Source of the DNA: Dyadobacter frigoris | GTDB lineage: Bacteria; Bacteroidota; Bacteroidia; Cytophagales; Spirosomataceae | Length of the DNA: 64,000 nt | Assembly (NCBI RefSeq): GCF_005280585.1 | Contig: NZ_SZVO01000005.1 | Span: forward strand, 186,001 to 250,000 | Reading direction: 5' to 3' | Part shown: positions 25,001 to 33,137 of the stretch, piece by piece | How positions within the stretch are numbered: the stretch's first letter is position 1 | Layout: the number at the start of each line of letters is the position of its first letter | The notes under the pieces: generated by a model | What the model saw: only the letters and a program-made list of their open reading frames with translations | Databases searched by the model: none | Told to the model about the DNA's origin: nothing | Made by a program: the position numbers and the translations under genes

Positions 25001-26554
25001 TTATTTTATTTGTAATTTTTTAAGTATTTTGTTAAATGAGATCGCATAAGTAAATTTTGAATTTTGGGCTATGACTATTCCAAGCATTTCTTTGGTAATA
25101 GAATCAATTATGAGAGAACCCGAGTCACCACCTTGTGAAATGGATTCGAAAGGTGCCTTGTTTGACTTAGAAATTGTTATGAGGTTAATCATTGGGCAGT
25201 CTTCGCCTTCATAGGAAATCGTCACTGGATTTACACAGCGATTGTTAATGATGTATCCTTCTATGGCACTGCCATTCCCATTGGGAGGAGCATAGAAATC
25301 CAAACGGCCAAACATAGTTACCTTAGTCGTTTTGATATCGTCTATTGTTAAATCTCTTGCGTCTGTAACAGTCAAATTGCTCGGAAAATTAACCTGTTTA
25401 GGGTCGAAGTCTTTTATTAATGCAATGTCCAATTCACTATCCCGTACTCCATAAAACCAAATTCCCGATATGATAGAATTAAGTAGGCTTGATACGGGCC
25501 TATTGTCAAAACAAGTGCTCCGTCCGCCTGTCATAACATGGCAACAGGTAAGAATGCATTCCGTTTTGTCTGGCAATTGGAGTTTACAAGCAATACTTCC
25601 TTTGGCTATTGGCTGTATTTCAGTGTTTGCAATACTATCTCCAGCCATGTAACTGACCCGAGGTTTATCAACTGACTCTATGATTTCGGTTTCAACTTCT
25701 TGTGTTACACCTTCGGATGTCTTTAAGAATAATTTAGAGGGTATTTGTTCAACTTCATCATCTGTTAGATGTATTGTAACACAATCTACGAGTTGACCGG
25801 TTTGCTCATTTATCTTTTTCCCATGAGTTATTAATCTAATATTCTTAAATTTATTATATAAAAAATTTTGATTTTGATCAATAGCTATATTAGCATAGTC
25901 GTTTTTTGTATATTTCGATTCGTCAACACCGGAGTTAAAAATGGATGCTTTTTTGGAAGCCAATTTATGCATTTCAGTTTCAAAATTTGATTTAGAATCC
26001 TCCATATTTGTTTGAAGCTCCTTCATCAACTCCTTGCCGCTCTGCTGAAATTCTTTCGCCCATTCTTCTGTTTCTTTTTTGACATTCTTGTTAAATAAAT
26101 CTTTATAATCTATAATGTATTTTGCTAGTGTGTTGAAGTTGGTGGGAGTTAATGGTAAATTATTAATATAAAGGATCTCCCAATTCTCAATGAATGAATC
26201 TTGCATGTTTTTTAGATCTGAACCAGTTAATACAAATCTTACCCAACTATTAGAAAGGCCATAGTATTTATCTGCCAACAGTAATGCTCCACCAAGGCCA
26301 GCCATAAAATATCCAATATAAAGTATTGATGCCACTTCATCCTTGAAGCAAGGTAATGCAGCTATTAACGGTATTAAAGTACTTATACAAAGTAAAACAA
26401 TTGTGGCGACTCGGATAAACCTAGCCCAACAACCCATGCTAGATCTTTTGGTAGTATACCAGTTAATAGTATCCGTGGTTTCCTGTAGGGCATGTGTTTT
26501 AATTTCTAAAAGGGTTTCTTCTGCGATCTTCGAATTCCAATGACTCATTTTCAT
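25001..26554 (-). CDS. SLATT-like 2TM domain fused to trypsin-like serine protease
   Basis: A 517-residue fusion. Residues 1-130 look like a SLATT/DUF4231-type module: a helix with INWYTTKR, two membrane helices (about 48-68 and 77-95), then ADKYYGLSNSWVRFVLT. A coiled coil follows (about 150-205). Residues from about 310 form a trypsin-like domain with full catalytic triad: His339 (TCCHV), Asp376 (ELDIAL) and Ser478 (QGGDSGS). SLATT domains are predicted pore-forming effectors in nucleotide-dependent conflict systems; the protease should lie on the cytoplasmic side. It heads the 841-residue gene and is AT-rich. The SLATT assignment is by eye and less sure than the protease. Confidence 0.78.
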   Translation of the reverse strand: MKMSHWNSKIAEETLLEIKTHALQETTDTINWYTTKRSSMGCWARFIRVATIVLLCISTLIPLIAALPCFKDEVASILYIGYFMAGLGGALLLADKYYGLSNSWVRFVLTGSDLKNMQDSFIENWEILYINNLPLTPTNFNTLAKYIIDYKDLFNKNVKKETEEWAKEFQQSGKELMKELQTNMEDSKSNFETEMHKLASKKASIFNSGVDESKYTKNDYANIAIDQNQNFLYNKFKNIRLITHGKKINEQTGQLVDCVTIHLTDDEVEQIPSKLFLKTSEGVTQEVETEIIESVDKPRVSYMAGDSIANTEIQPIAKGSIACKLQLPDKTECILTCCHVMTGGRSTCFDNRPVSSLLNSIISGIWFYGVRDSELDIALIKDFDPKQVNFPSNLTVTDARDLTIDDIKTTKVTMFGRLDFYAPPNGNGSAIEGYIINNRCVNPVTISYEGEDCPMINLITISKSNKAPFESISQGGDSGSLIIDSITKEMLGIVIAQNSKFTYAISFNKILKKLQIK

Positions 26555-26742
26555 GAAATTTAACTAATTGTAAATATTGCTAAGAGAATTGATATCGTTT
26601 TAACAAGGACATGGTATTACCTCTAATTCTTTGATTAAGTATTGCATATATCTGCTATTACAGCTATTTGATTTTATACTTTGACCCAAAACTACTGATT
26701 GAATCCCCCACCCACAATACCGAAAATTCAGTATTTCTCTCA

Positions 26743-27540
26743 CTAAATCAACCCATTACAAACCACAAACTGCACCAGACCACCCGTATTCTTTGTCCCC
26801 GTCTTCTCAATCATATTCTGCCGGTGCGTGTTCACTGTATGAAAGCTGATAAAAAGTTTATCTGCAATGAACTTACTGCTGCGGCCTTCGGACAGGAGTT
26901 TTACGATTTCCAGTTCACGTTTGCTGAGGATCGTTGGGGGCTTAACGGCTGTGGTCATATCTGAGTTGAAAAAGAAATATTTTTTGTCAATCACTGAAGT
27001 GAGGGAAGCAAGCTGGGTCCCGTTTCTTTTCCATTGCGTAATATCGTTGCAGACTCCCAGTAAATGCGTGATATTTCCATTACTATCCTGCTTTAAAACA
27101 GAGTTTTGTTCCAAAATCCTTGCAACTTTGCCATCCGGTTTTAAAATCCGGTAATCATAGCTGAATTTGTAATTGGATCTGCTGGATGATGGAATTGCCA
27201 CAAGAACTTTCCAGATGTTACACACCAACTTCCAGGTATTCAGGGTATCGTCAGGATGTTTTATTCCTTCATGGAAGTCTTGTCCGTCCACCAGATAGTG
27301 TGCTGAATCATAACCAAAAAAGTCAAATGTGTTTGTACTGATAAAATTGAATTTCCTGCTCCGGACATCCAGTATCCAGGTTACGCAGGGCGATTGATTT
27401 AATAGGTTTAGAAGCACAGGACTGCTAAATCCCGGATTTTCAAAACTGTCTGTTTCCGGTTCATTTGCATGGTTTTGCCACATATGCATGACTTCCCGGT
27501 ATTCTTTATTTACATGAAGCTTTCCGATTGGGGTATCCAT
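26743..27540 (-). CDS. PAS-domain LuxR-type transcription regulator
   Basis: A 265-residue regulator. The middle (about 45-170) is a PAS domain: SPCVTWILDVRSRKF, then the YDYRILKPDGKVARI segment and LLGVCNDITQWK at its end. The C-terminal helix-turn-helix is of the LuxR/GerE type (ILSKRELEIVKLLSEGRSS, then KLFISFHTVNTHRQNM). There is no receiver domain, so a small molecule or the redox state sensed by PAS probably controls it. No clear target; it sits between the protease island and a divergent signalling set. Confidence 0.88.
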   Translation of the reverse strand: MDTPIGKLHVNKEYREVMHMWQNHANEPETDSFENPGFSSPVLLNLLNQSPCVTWILDVRSRKFNFISTNTFDFFGYDSAHYLVDGQDFHEGIKHPDDTLNTWKLVCNIWKVLVAIPSSSRSNYKFSYDYRILKPDGKVARILEQNSVLKQDSNGNITHLLGVCNDITQWKRNGTQLASLTSVIDKKYFFFNSDMTTAVKPPTILSKRELEIVKLLSEGRSSKFIADKLFISFHTVNTHRQNMIEKTGTKNTGGLVQFVVCNGLI

Positions 27541-28218
27541 ACAATAAGCTGTGTTTGCGATGGAGTAGAGTTTGTTTGCAAAAAACAGGAAGGTAAAATA
27601 TGGGCAAACGAAGATTGGTATACGTCGATCGATGTAAGCACATATAATAACAAATTAAGGCTTCTATTATCCGGGAAGACGTTTATAACTTCCAGGAAAA
27701 TAGCTTTGTGACGTAAATGCGGGAAAAGTCTTTATGGGAACCCAAAAGAAATCCTAAAATCAGGAAGATTTGACACAATAATTTCCGAAACACAAGGCCC
27801 GGTACTCAGGCCGATTTCCTGGATTAAGCTGAACATTTTTCATAGGTTTGAGTACTTTAAGTTTTAAGAAGGGTTATAATCCGTTAAACATTACAAATGG
27901 TACTACGCAGGGCATTTTGAGATCAAGGATAAAAAAGCCCTTTCTCTGACAGTAGTTTTCATACAATAGACAAAAATTGGTGATAAATAGAGGAAATTTT
28001 TCATAACGAATTAGAACTTTGAGTTAGCATATAGTAAGATCAACAGATTATAAATTTGATTCGAAGGTACTTGAATACGTATATTGTTTTGTACGGGAAA
28101 TTTATCGTATTTGACACCGTATTTTTACGGCACCAAATGAGTACTTCTCTCATGTGTAAATTTGTAGCTCTCACCTACCTTCGTAACATCTTTTTACAAT
28201 TAAAACCCTCAATCGATT
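27541..28218. other. Long intergenic stretch (678 bases)
   Basis: Divergent between the PAS-LuxR gene and the 127-residue gene. No convincing ORF, tRNA or strong hairpin was seen. A TAAATTTG at 28157-28164, 55 bases before the ATG at 28219, could be the -7 element of the downstream gene, without a clear -33 TTTG. The rest holds nothing that I can name. Confidence 0.5.
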
Positions 28219-28602
28219 ATGGATCTGGAATTATTTTTCGCTAACAAATGTGGTACAAGCGAGCAGTTCGCTCACCGGATTATTGATTTTAAAGCTGAAA
28301 TGCCTGTCAAAGGCGAGCCCGGTAAAACCAAAACAGTAGAACATAACCAGGAGCAAGGGCTTATCAATTTTGATTTTGCCAAAGAGGGAATTTTAAAATT
28401 ACTGGGAGACGAATCTGCCGGGTTGAGAATTTTTCCGGCATTGGATAATAACGGCGAATTGACTGTAATCATTACGGCTTATACCAAAAATGCTGATGAA
28501 TTATACTCGTCTGATGGCAAACTTTTGGCCGATTGCTGTCCTCAACCTCCGCCACCTTTCAATAAAACATCTACACTTTATCATAAACTGTTCGATAAGT
28601 AA
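28219..28602 (+). CDS. Small soluble protein of unknown function
   Basis: A 127-residue protein without signal peptide or membrane helix. Visible: an acidic start (MDLELFFANKCGTSEQF), a beta-alpha region (GLRIFPALDNNGELTVIITAY) and a Cys-Cys-proline-rich tail (ADCCPQPPPPF). It stands before the membrane protein-kinase-regulator row with a 113-base gap. I do not recognise a family; conserved small proteins with a DCCPxPPPP tail may exist in Cytophagales, but I cannot confirm this. Confidence 0.6.
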   Translation: MDLELFFANKCGTSEQFAHRIIDFKAEMPVKGEPGKTKTVEHNQEQGLINFDFAKEGILKLLGDESAGLRIFPALDNNGELTVIITAYTKNADELYSSDGKLLADCCPQPPPPFNKTSTLYHKLFDK

Positions 28603-28715
28603 GGTTTCCAACAATGGTTACCAAGCTTACTTGTAGGAAAGAAGCCGTTACTTTACTATTTTAACAGCAAAGTAACGGCATTTTCTTTGCCTTTCAGCGG
28701 TATTTTAAGGTATAC

Positions 28716-29372
28716 ATGATCTATTTAATTTTTGATATTTTTCTTTATCTCTATTTCGCAACCGTAGTAGTCGCTGCCGTTACGGCTACAATGTACAGAC
28801 GGTCCTTACAATATCCTTTAAACTGGCTATGGATTTACTTGTGGCTAAATGTTTTGGTTGAATTATTAGTATACGCCCTTAGGTATTTTAAAATTTCATT
28901 CTTTTGGTCATATAACGCCTTTGGTCCCATTGAGTATTTCTTTATCTCCTGGTTGTATCTGCATTATTATAAATCATCATTAGAAAAAAATATCATTAAA
29001 ATTCTTTTCATATTATACACACTCTTTGTCATTTATTACATGATTTACCTTAACGGTTTCAACGAATTTCATGTCGTTTTTGTAGTCAGATCCATGTTAA
29101 TGGCCACATTAAGCCTTTATTTTTTTCTAAAAATATATCGCAGTGATGAAATACTGGAAATCAACAGAAGTCCTTTATTTTGGCTGAGTATCGGTTTATT
29201 TTTATTTTGTACGGGTTCCATTTTCACGATGGGCCTTGGGACATCGATCATGCGGTTCAATTCGCAATTGGGATATCTGGTCAATATGCTCAATCCTATC
29301 CTTAATATTTATTTATACATCATGTTTATTGTCAGTTTCTCATGCAGCCGACAGAATCCCGGATTTTATTGA
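28716..29372 (+). CDS. Polytopic membrane protein preceding a histidine kinase
   Basis: A 218-residue protein with about seven hydrophobic helices and short loops (for example FDIFLYLYFATVVVAAVTAT and LFWLSIGLFLFCTG). Its last 31 bases overlap the start of the histidine kinase gene in another frame, so the two are translationally coupled. The topology resembles a small 7TM sensor module; a natural inference is that it supplies the signal-sensing half of the kinase, which itself has only one membrane helix. No named family recognised. Confidence 0.75.
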   Translation: MIYLIFDIFLYLYFATVVVAAVTATMYRRSLQYPLNWLWIYLWLNVLVELLVYALRYFKISFFWSYNAFGPIEYFFISWLYLHYYKSSLEKNIIKILFILYTLFVIYYMIYLNGFNEFHVVFVVRSMLMATLSLYFFLKIYRSDEILEINRSPLFWLSIGLFLFCTGSIFTMGLGTSIMRFNSQLGYLVNMLNPILNIYLYIMFIVSFSCSRQNPGFY

Positions 29373-30157
29373 TCATTACGCTTGGCACCTTATTATTGAT
29401 CACGTCAAGCATATTTATCGTTGTTTTTCTCTTCTATTTCAGGAGGAAACAACTTATTAATAAGCAAGAAAAAGCTTCACTTCAGACACAATTTAATCAG
29501 GAGATCCTTAAATCCCAGATCGAGGTACAAAATACTACATTACAGCAAATAGGGCAGGAATTGCATGATAATATCGGGCAGCTGCTATCGGTTGCTAAAA
29601 TTAACCTCAATATCCTCGAAGGGACAAAACAAGAGGAAGAAAACCATGAATACATAAAACAAACAAATGAAATCATTGGCCAGTCGATTCAGGATCTGCG
29701 GTCGCTGACTAAAAGTCTGGATGGTGATTTTGTACAGCAATTTGGCTTGCAGGAAAGCATGACGCATGAATTACAGCGCATCCGTAAAACTAAAAAATTT
29801 GAAACTGAAATCACTTTAACCGGAGAGCCTTATACTTTGGGCTATGAGCGCGAAATAATTTTGTTCCGTATTTTTCAGGAATTTTTAAACAATTCGCTCA
29901 AACATTCGGAGGCAAAGAATATAATTGTAAAATTGAATTATGGCCTGACACATTTCAATCTGGCTTTGTCGGACGATGGAAAAGGATTTGATTATGAAAA
30001 AGTGACAACACATAACCTGCTTAGTTCAGGTGCCGGCCTTCGTAATATGGCACGGCGTTGTGAGCTGATTGGTGCTAAATGCAGCCTGGAATCTTTGGTT
30101 GGAAAAGGAACATTCCTTGGTATTGAAGTACCTACTCGTAAAAGTCTTAATACTTGA
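29342..30157 (+). CDS. Sensor histidine kinase, HisKA_3/NarX type
   Basis: A 271-residue kinase: one N-terminal membrane helix (about 8-32), a coiled dimerisation helix with the phospho-acceptor His75 (IGQELHDNIGQLL, HisKA_3), then a HATPase domain with N box FLNNSLKHSEA, G1 box DDGKGFD, and G2 box GAGLRNMARR. There is no extracytoplasmic sensor, so the overlapping membrane protein upstream may sense. It is followed after 42 bases by a LuxR-type response regulator, its natural partner. Confidence 0.93.
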   Translation: MQPTESRILLIITLGTLLLITSSIFIVVFLFYFRRKQLINKQEKASLQTQFNQEILKSQIEVQNTTLQQIGQELHDNIGQLLSVAKINLNILEGTKQEEENHEYIKQTNEIIGQSIQDLRSLTKSLDGDFVQQFGLQESMTHELQRIRKTKKFETEITLTGEPYTLGYEREIILFRIFQEFLNNSLKHSEAKNIIVKLNYGLTHFNLALSDDGKGFDYEKVTTHNLLSSGAGLRNMARRCELIGAKCSLESLVGKGTFLGIEVPTRKSLNT

Positions 30158-30199
30158 TTTAATAATAAAAACATATTGAGTACTACTCCAAATTTGAAG

Positions 30200-30850
30200 A
30201 TGACAACAAAAACCATTGCTATTGTTGACGATCATGAATTGATGGCAAAAGCACTTTCGGGATTAGTGCAGAAATATGAGGAGTATGAGGTACTATATGA
30301 GGTATCCAATGGTAAAGAATTGATTCAAAGGATCAAATTGAAAATGATTCCGGATATCGTAATGCTGGACATCAATATGCCCGAAATGGACGGCTACGAA
30401 ACGGCTTTATGGCTTAAAAATAACTACCCCGAAATCAAGATTCTTGCTCTTTCGATGAACGATAAGGAAGAGTCCATTGTAAAAATGCTTCGGAATGGCG
30501 CAAGCGGGTATCTTTTGAAAGGTTGTAAACCACATGAATTGAAACAAGCGCTGGATTCGATTGTCCAAAAAGGATTTTATTATACGGAATATATAACAAG
30601 CCAACTTATTAAAAGCCTGAACCCTGATTCTTTACAAAATCCATTGGATCAGATGGGTTTAAATGAGCGCGAAACTAATTTTATAAAACTTTCGTGCAGT
30701 GATCTGACTTATGTTGAAATAGCCGATAAAATGTGCGTAAGCCCAAGAACAGTGGACGGTTATCGCGAATCTGTTTTTCAAAAAATGAATGTCAAAAGCA
30801 GGGTTGGGATGGTTTTGGAAGCAATTCGCCTGAAGTTGGTGGAATTGTAA
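30200..30850 (+). CDS. NarL/LuxR-family response regulator
   Basis: From ATG at 30200 the product has 216 residues; a TTG eight codons upstream is less likely. Receiver domain: acidic pair Asp10-Asp11 (IAIVDDHE), phosphorylation site Asp57 (VMLDINMPEMDGY) and Lys near 107 (GYLLKG). The C-terminal LuxR helix-turn-helix (GLNERETNFIKL, then KMCVSPRTVDGYR) binds DNA. The preceding histidine kinase gene should be its phosphodonor. The output regulon is unknown. Confidence 0.93.
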   Translation: MTTKTIAIVDDHELMAKALSGLVQKYEEYEVLYEVSNGKELIQRIKLKMIPDIVMLDINMPEMDGYETALWLKNNYPEIKILALSMNDKEESIVKMLRNGASGYLLKGCKPHELKQALDSIVQKGFYYTEYITSQLIKSLNPDSLQNPLDQMGLNERETNFIKLSCSDLTYVEIADKMCVSPRTVDGYRESVFQKMNVKSRVGMVLEAIRLKLVEL

Positions 30851-30883
30851 CAGAGCTTTAACAGTAACTCTCAAAATTCTAAA

Positions 30884-30920
30884 ATAAAGGAGTCAACTTT
30901 TGAAAAACTGACTCCTTTAT
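30884..30920. terminator. Bidirectional terminator
   Basis: AAAGGAGTCA (30886-30895) pairs with TGACTCCTTT (30909-30918). Lies between the convergent response regulator and NupC genes. Confidence 0.82.
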
Positions 30921-30944
30921 AAATTCCAAAAAGTTTAATAACGA

Positions 30945-32183
30945 TTACAAAAGCAATCCTGCCAAAGTTGCTGACATATAAGAGGCAAGTGTTCCACAGA
31001 TCAGTGCTTTGAAACCAAGACGCGCCAAATCCGCCCGGCGTGATGGAGCCAATTCTCCGATTCCACCTACCTGAATCGCAATCGAGCTAAAATTAGCAAA
31101 TCCACACAATGCAAAACTTGTGATCACAATCGTTTTATGATCCAGCGTATCTTTCATTTTTACCATATCCAGATAAGCAACAAATTCATTGATCACCATT
31201 TTGGTCCCCATCAAAGAACCAGCCGCTTCTATATCTTTCGAAGGAACGCCCATTGCCCAGGCAAAAACTGAAAACAGCTTTCCTAAAACGAAATTGAAAC
31301 TTAATTGGGGGAAAGAAAAAACACCTCCGATCAATCCCAGCAAATAATCGAGCAGCGCAACGAGCGCAATAAAACCGATTAACATCGCAATGACATTAAA
31401 CCCCACCTTCAAACCTTCACCCGCTCCTGCTGCGATGGCATCCAGTAAATTAGCGTGTGATTTCTTAATTTCCAATTTTACAGCACCTTTGGTTGTTGAT
31501 TGTTCCGTTTCAGGAAATACTATTTTTGATATTACTAATGCACCAGGCGCAGCCATCAGACTGGCAGCAATCAGATAAGGTGCCGGTACACCAAGCGAAA
31601 TATAAACGGCCATTACACCTCCGGCAATACATGCAAAGCTACCTGTCATAGAAGACAATAACTCTGAATTAGTCATATTTTTCAGATAAGGCTTAATCAT
31701 AATCTGCGCCTCAACCTGGCCAACAAAAGTACTCGCCACATTTGAAACGGCTTCCGCTCCACTAACACCCATTAACCAATATACGCCACGTGCCATGACA
31801 GAAACGATACGCTGCATAATGCCTAAATGATATAGCATATTGACCAAAACAGCGACGAAAATAATGGTTGGAATTACTTTAAAGAAAAACACAAAGTCAT
31901 TTCCGGGACCAAATGCCTTCTGCATTAAATCCGGACGAACAAGCGTACCAAAAACGAAATCAGCGCCTTTATCTGAAAAAGAAAGTAATTTTTGAACTTT
32001 TGCTCCAAGCCATTGAAAAATAGCCTGCCCTGTATCCGTGCGGAGAATAAATACTGCGAGCCCAAACTGAATGGCCAGACCAACGCCAACAGTACGATAA
32101 TTAATTGCTTTACGATTGTTTGACATTGCAAAAGCAATACCCAAAATCAATGCTATACCAAACAGACCAGTAAATCTTTCCAT
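30945..32183 (-). CDS. NupC-family concentrative nucleoside transporter
   Basis: A 412-residue polytopic membrane protein of the CNT family, which imports nucleosides with a cation. Family features: AMSNNRKAINYRTVGVGLAIQ at the N-terminus, the segment GVSGAEAVSNVASTFVGQ and the C-terminal ALCGFANFSSIAIQVGGIG, containing the conserved nucleoside-binding and hairpin regions. Length is normal for bacterial CNTs. Whether Na+ or H+ drives it is not settled by eye. Monocistronic. Confidence 0.93.
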   Translation of the reverse strand: MERFTGLFGIALILGIAFAMSNNRKAINYRTVGVGLAIQFGLAVFILRTDTGQAIFQWLGAKVQKLLSFSDKGADFVFGTLVRPDLMQKAFGPGNDFVFFFKVIPTIIFVAVLVNMLYHLGIMQRIVSVMARGVYWLMGVSGAEAVSNVASTFVGQVEAQIMIKPYLKNMTNSELLSSMTGSFACIAGGVMAVYISLGVPAPYLIAASLMAAPGALVISKIVFPETEQSTTKGAVKLEIKKSHANLLDAIAAGAGEGLKVGFNVIAMLIGFIALVALLDYLLGLIGGVFSFPQLSFNFVLGKLFSVFAWAMGVPSKDIEAAGSLMGTKMVINEFVAYLDMVKMKDTLDHKTIVITSFALCGFANFSSIAIQVGGIGELAPSRRADLARLGFKALICGTLASYMSATLAGLLL

Positions 32184-32371
32184 GAAAATTATTTGTTACC
32201 CTCAAAACCAAGATACAAAATAACAAACAATTCTTATGTAAGTTACAGGTTATGCGAAATAAGGTACTGATGTTTTCCTGATCCCGGATAAACAATAAAT
32301 TTTTCACTAAATATCTTATAGTTAACACAAGACATTTAGTCAACGAAAAATCCAGCATTAAGATAGTTTTA

Positions 32372-32905
32372 TTATTTCTCAGAAATATTAGTTGCCTGGC
32401 GTGCAGCAAGTTTCCAGTCACTTCCATTTTTCATCCAGATGTTAGTAAATCTTCTGGTAACGCCTTTCTCCTGATAATCTGAATCTAATGAAACAGTTGT
32501 AGTTTCATGGCCCATCACGACGGCTACATTGTCATTGATTGTGATTTTTTCAATAATACGATCAAAGGAAACCATTGGTTTTCTGTTTTTTGAAAAATCA
32601 ATTTTGATATCTGAAAGTGTTTCAACGCTGTTATCAGGATTTGTTACAACAAGAGCAGCTGACCATAAACTGGAAAGTTTAGCTGTATCTTTTTTAATAA
32701 ATGCTTCCCTCTCCTGATTTTCCAGACTCCTTATTTCATCTTTTTCTGTTTTGATCCCAAGATCGGGGTCATGTGAAGAATCTGCGATTTGCTCAATAAG
32801 TACCCGCGAATCCGGGTTCAAAATACCTGCTTGTGTTTTAGATCTGTACTTGAATGAAGTGGCGGCTAAAATCAGAAAAATAAAAATAAGTATATTCCTT
32901 TTCAT
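32372..32905 (-). CDS. Exported SnoaL/DUF4440-like protein
   Basis: A 177-residue protein with a signal peptide-like N-terminus (MKRNILIFIFLILAATSF) and an NTF2-like fold: EREAFIKKDTAKLSSLWSAALVVTNPDN, then ITINDNVAVVMGHETT and TRRFTNIWMKNGSDWKLAARQ, typical DUF4440/SnoaL-like landmarks. Such proteins bind small ligands or act as unspecified isomerases; no catalytic residue can be assigned. Stands alone. Confidence 0.8.
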   Translation of the reverse strand: MKRNILIFIFLILAATSFKYRSKTQAGILNPDSRVLIEQIADSSHDPDLGIKTEKDEIRSLENQEREAFIKKDTAKLSSLWSAALVVTNPDNSVETLSDIKIDFSKNRKPMVSFDRIIEKITINDNVAVVMGHETTTVSLDSDYQEKGVTRRFTNIWMKNGSDWKLAARQATNISEK

Positions 32906-33087
32906 GACGAATGTGTATGTTGTTGTTGCTTAATTTTTCATGGCTATAAATACAAACGTTTGATACATCCTAAACAGTATCAGCACGTTACAAAGGTTTT
33001 AAATTTTTTCAATAAAAAATAGCGTATTACTACCCCATTTCTGTACGTATATCTACGTGAAAAGTAACATTATGGATTAAAACAAAA

Positions 33088-33117
33088 AAAGAGAGCCGGT
33101 TTCCCGACTCTCTTTTG
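33088..33117 (-). terminator. Terminator of metH
   Basis: AAAAGAGAG (33088-33096) pairs with CTCTCTTTT (33109-33117), with extra GG/CC pairs inside the loop. On the minus strand it ends in T residues and lies 20 bases behind the metH stop. Confidence 0.85.
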
Positions 33118-33137
33118 CAAATTGAACCTTACTACTA

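Noticed and set aside
17839..26554. Prophage remnant
   Set aside because: M15 peptidases can be phage lysins, but no capsid, tail, portal, terminase or integrase gene is present.
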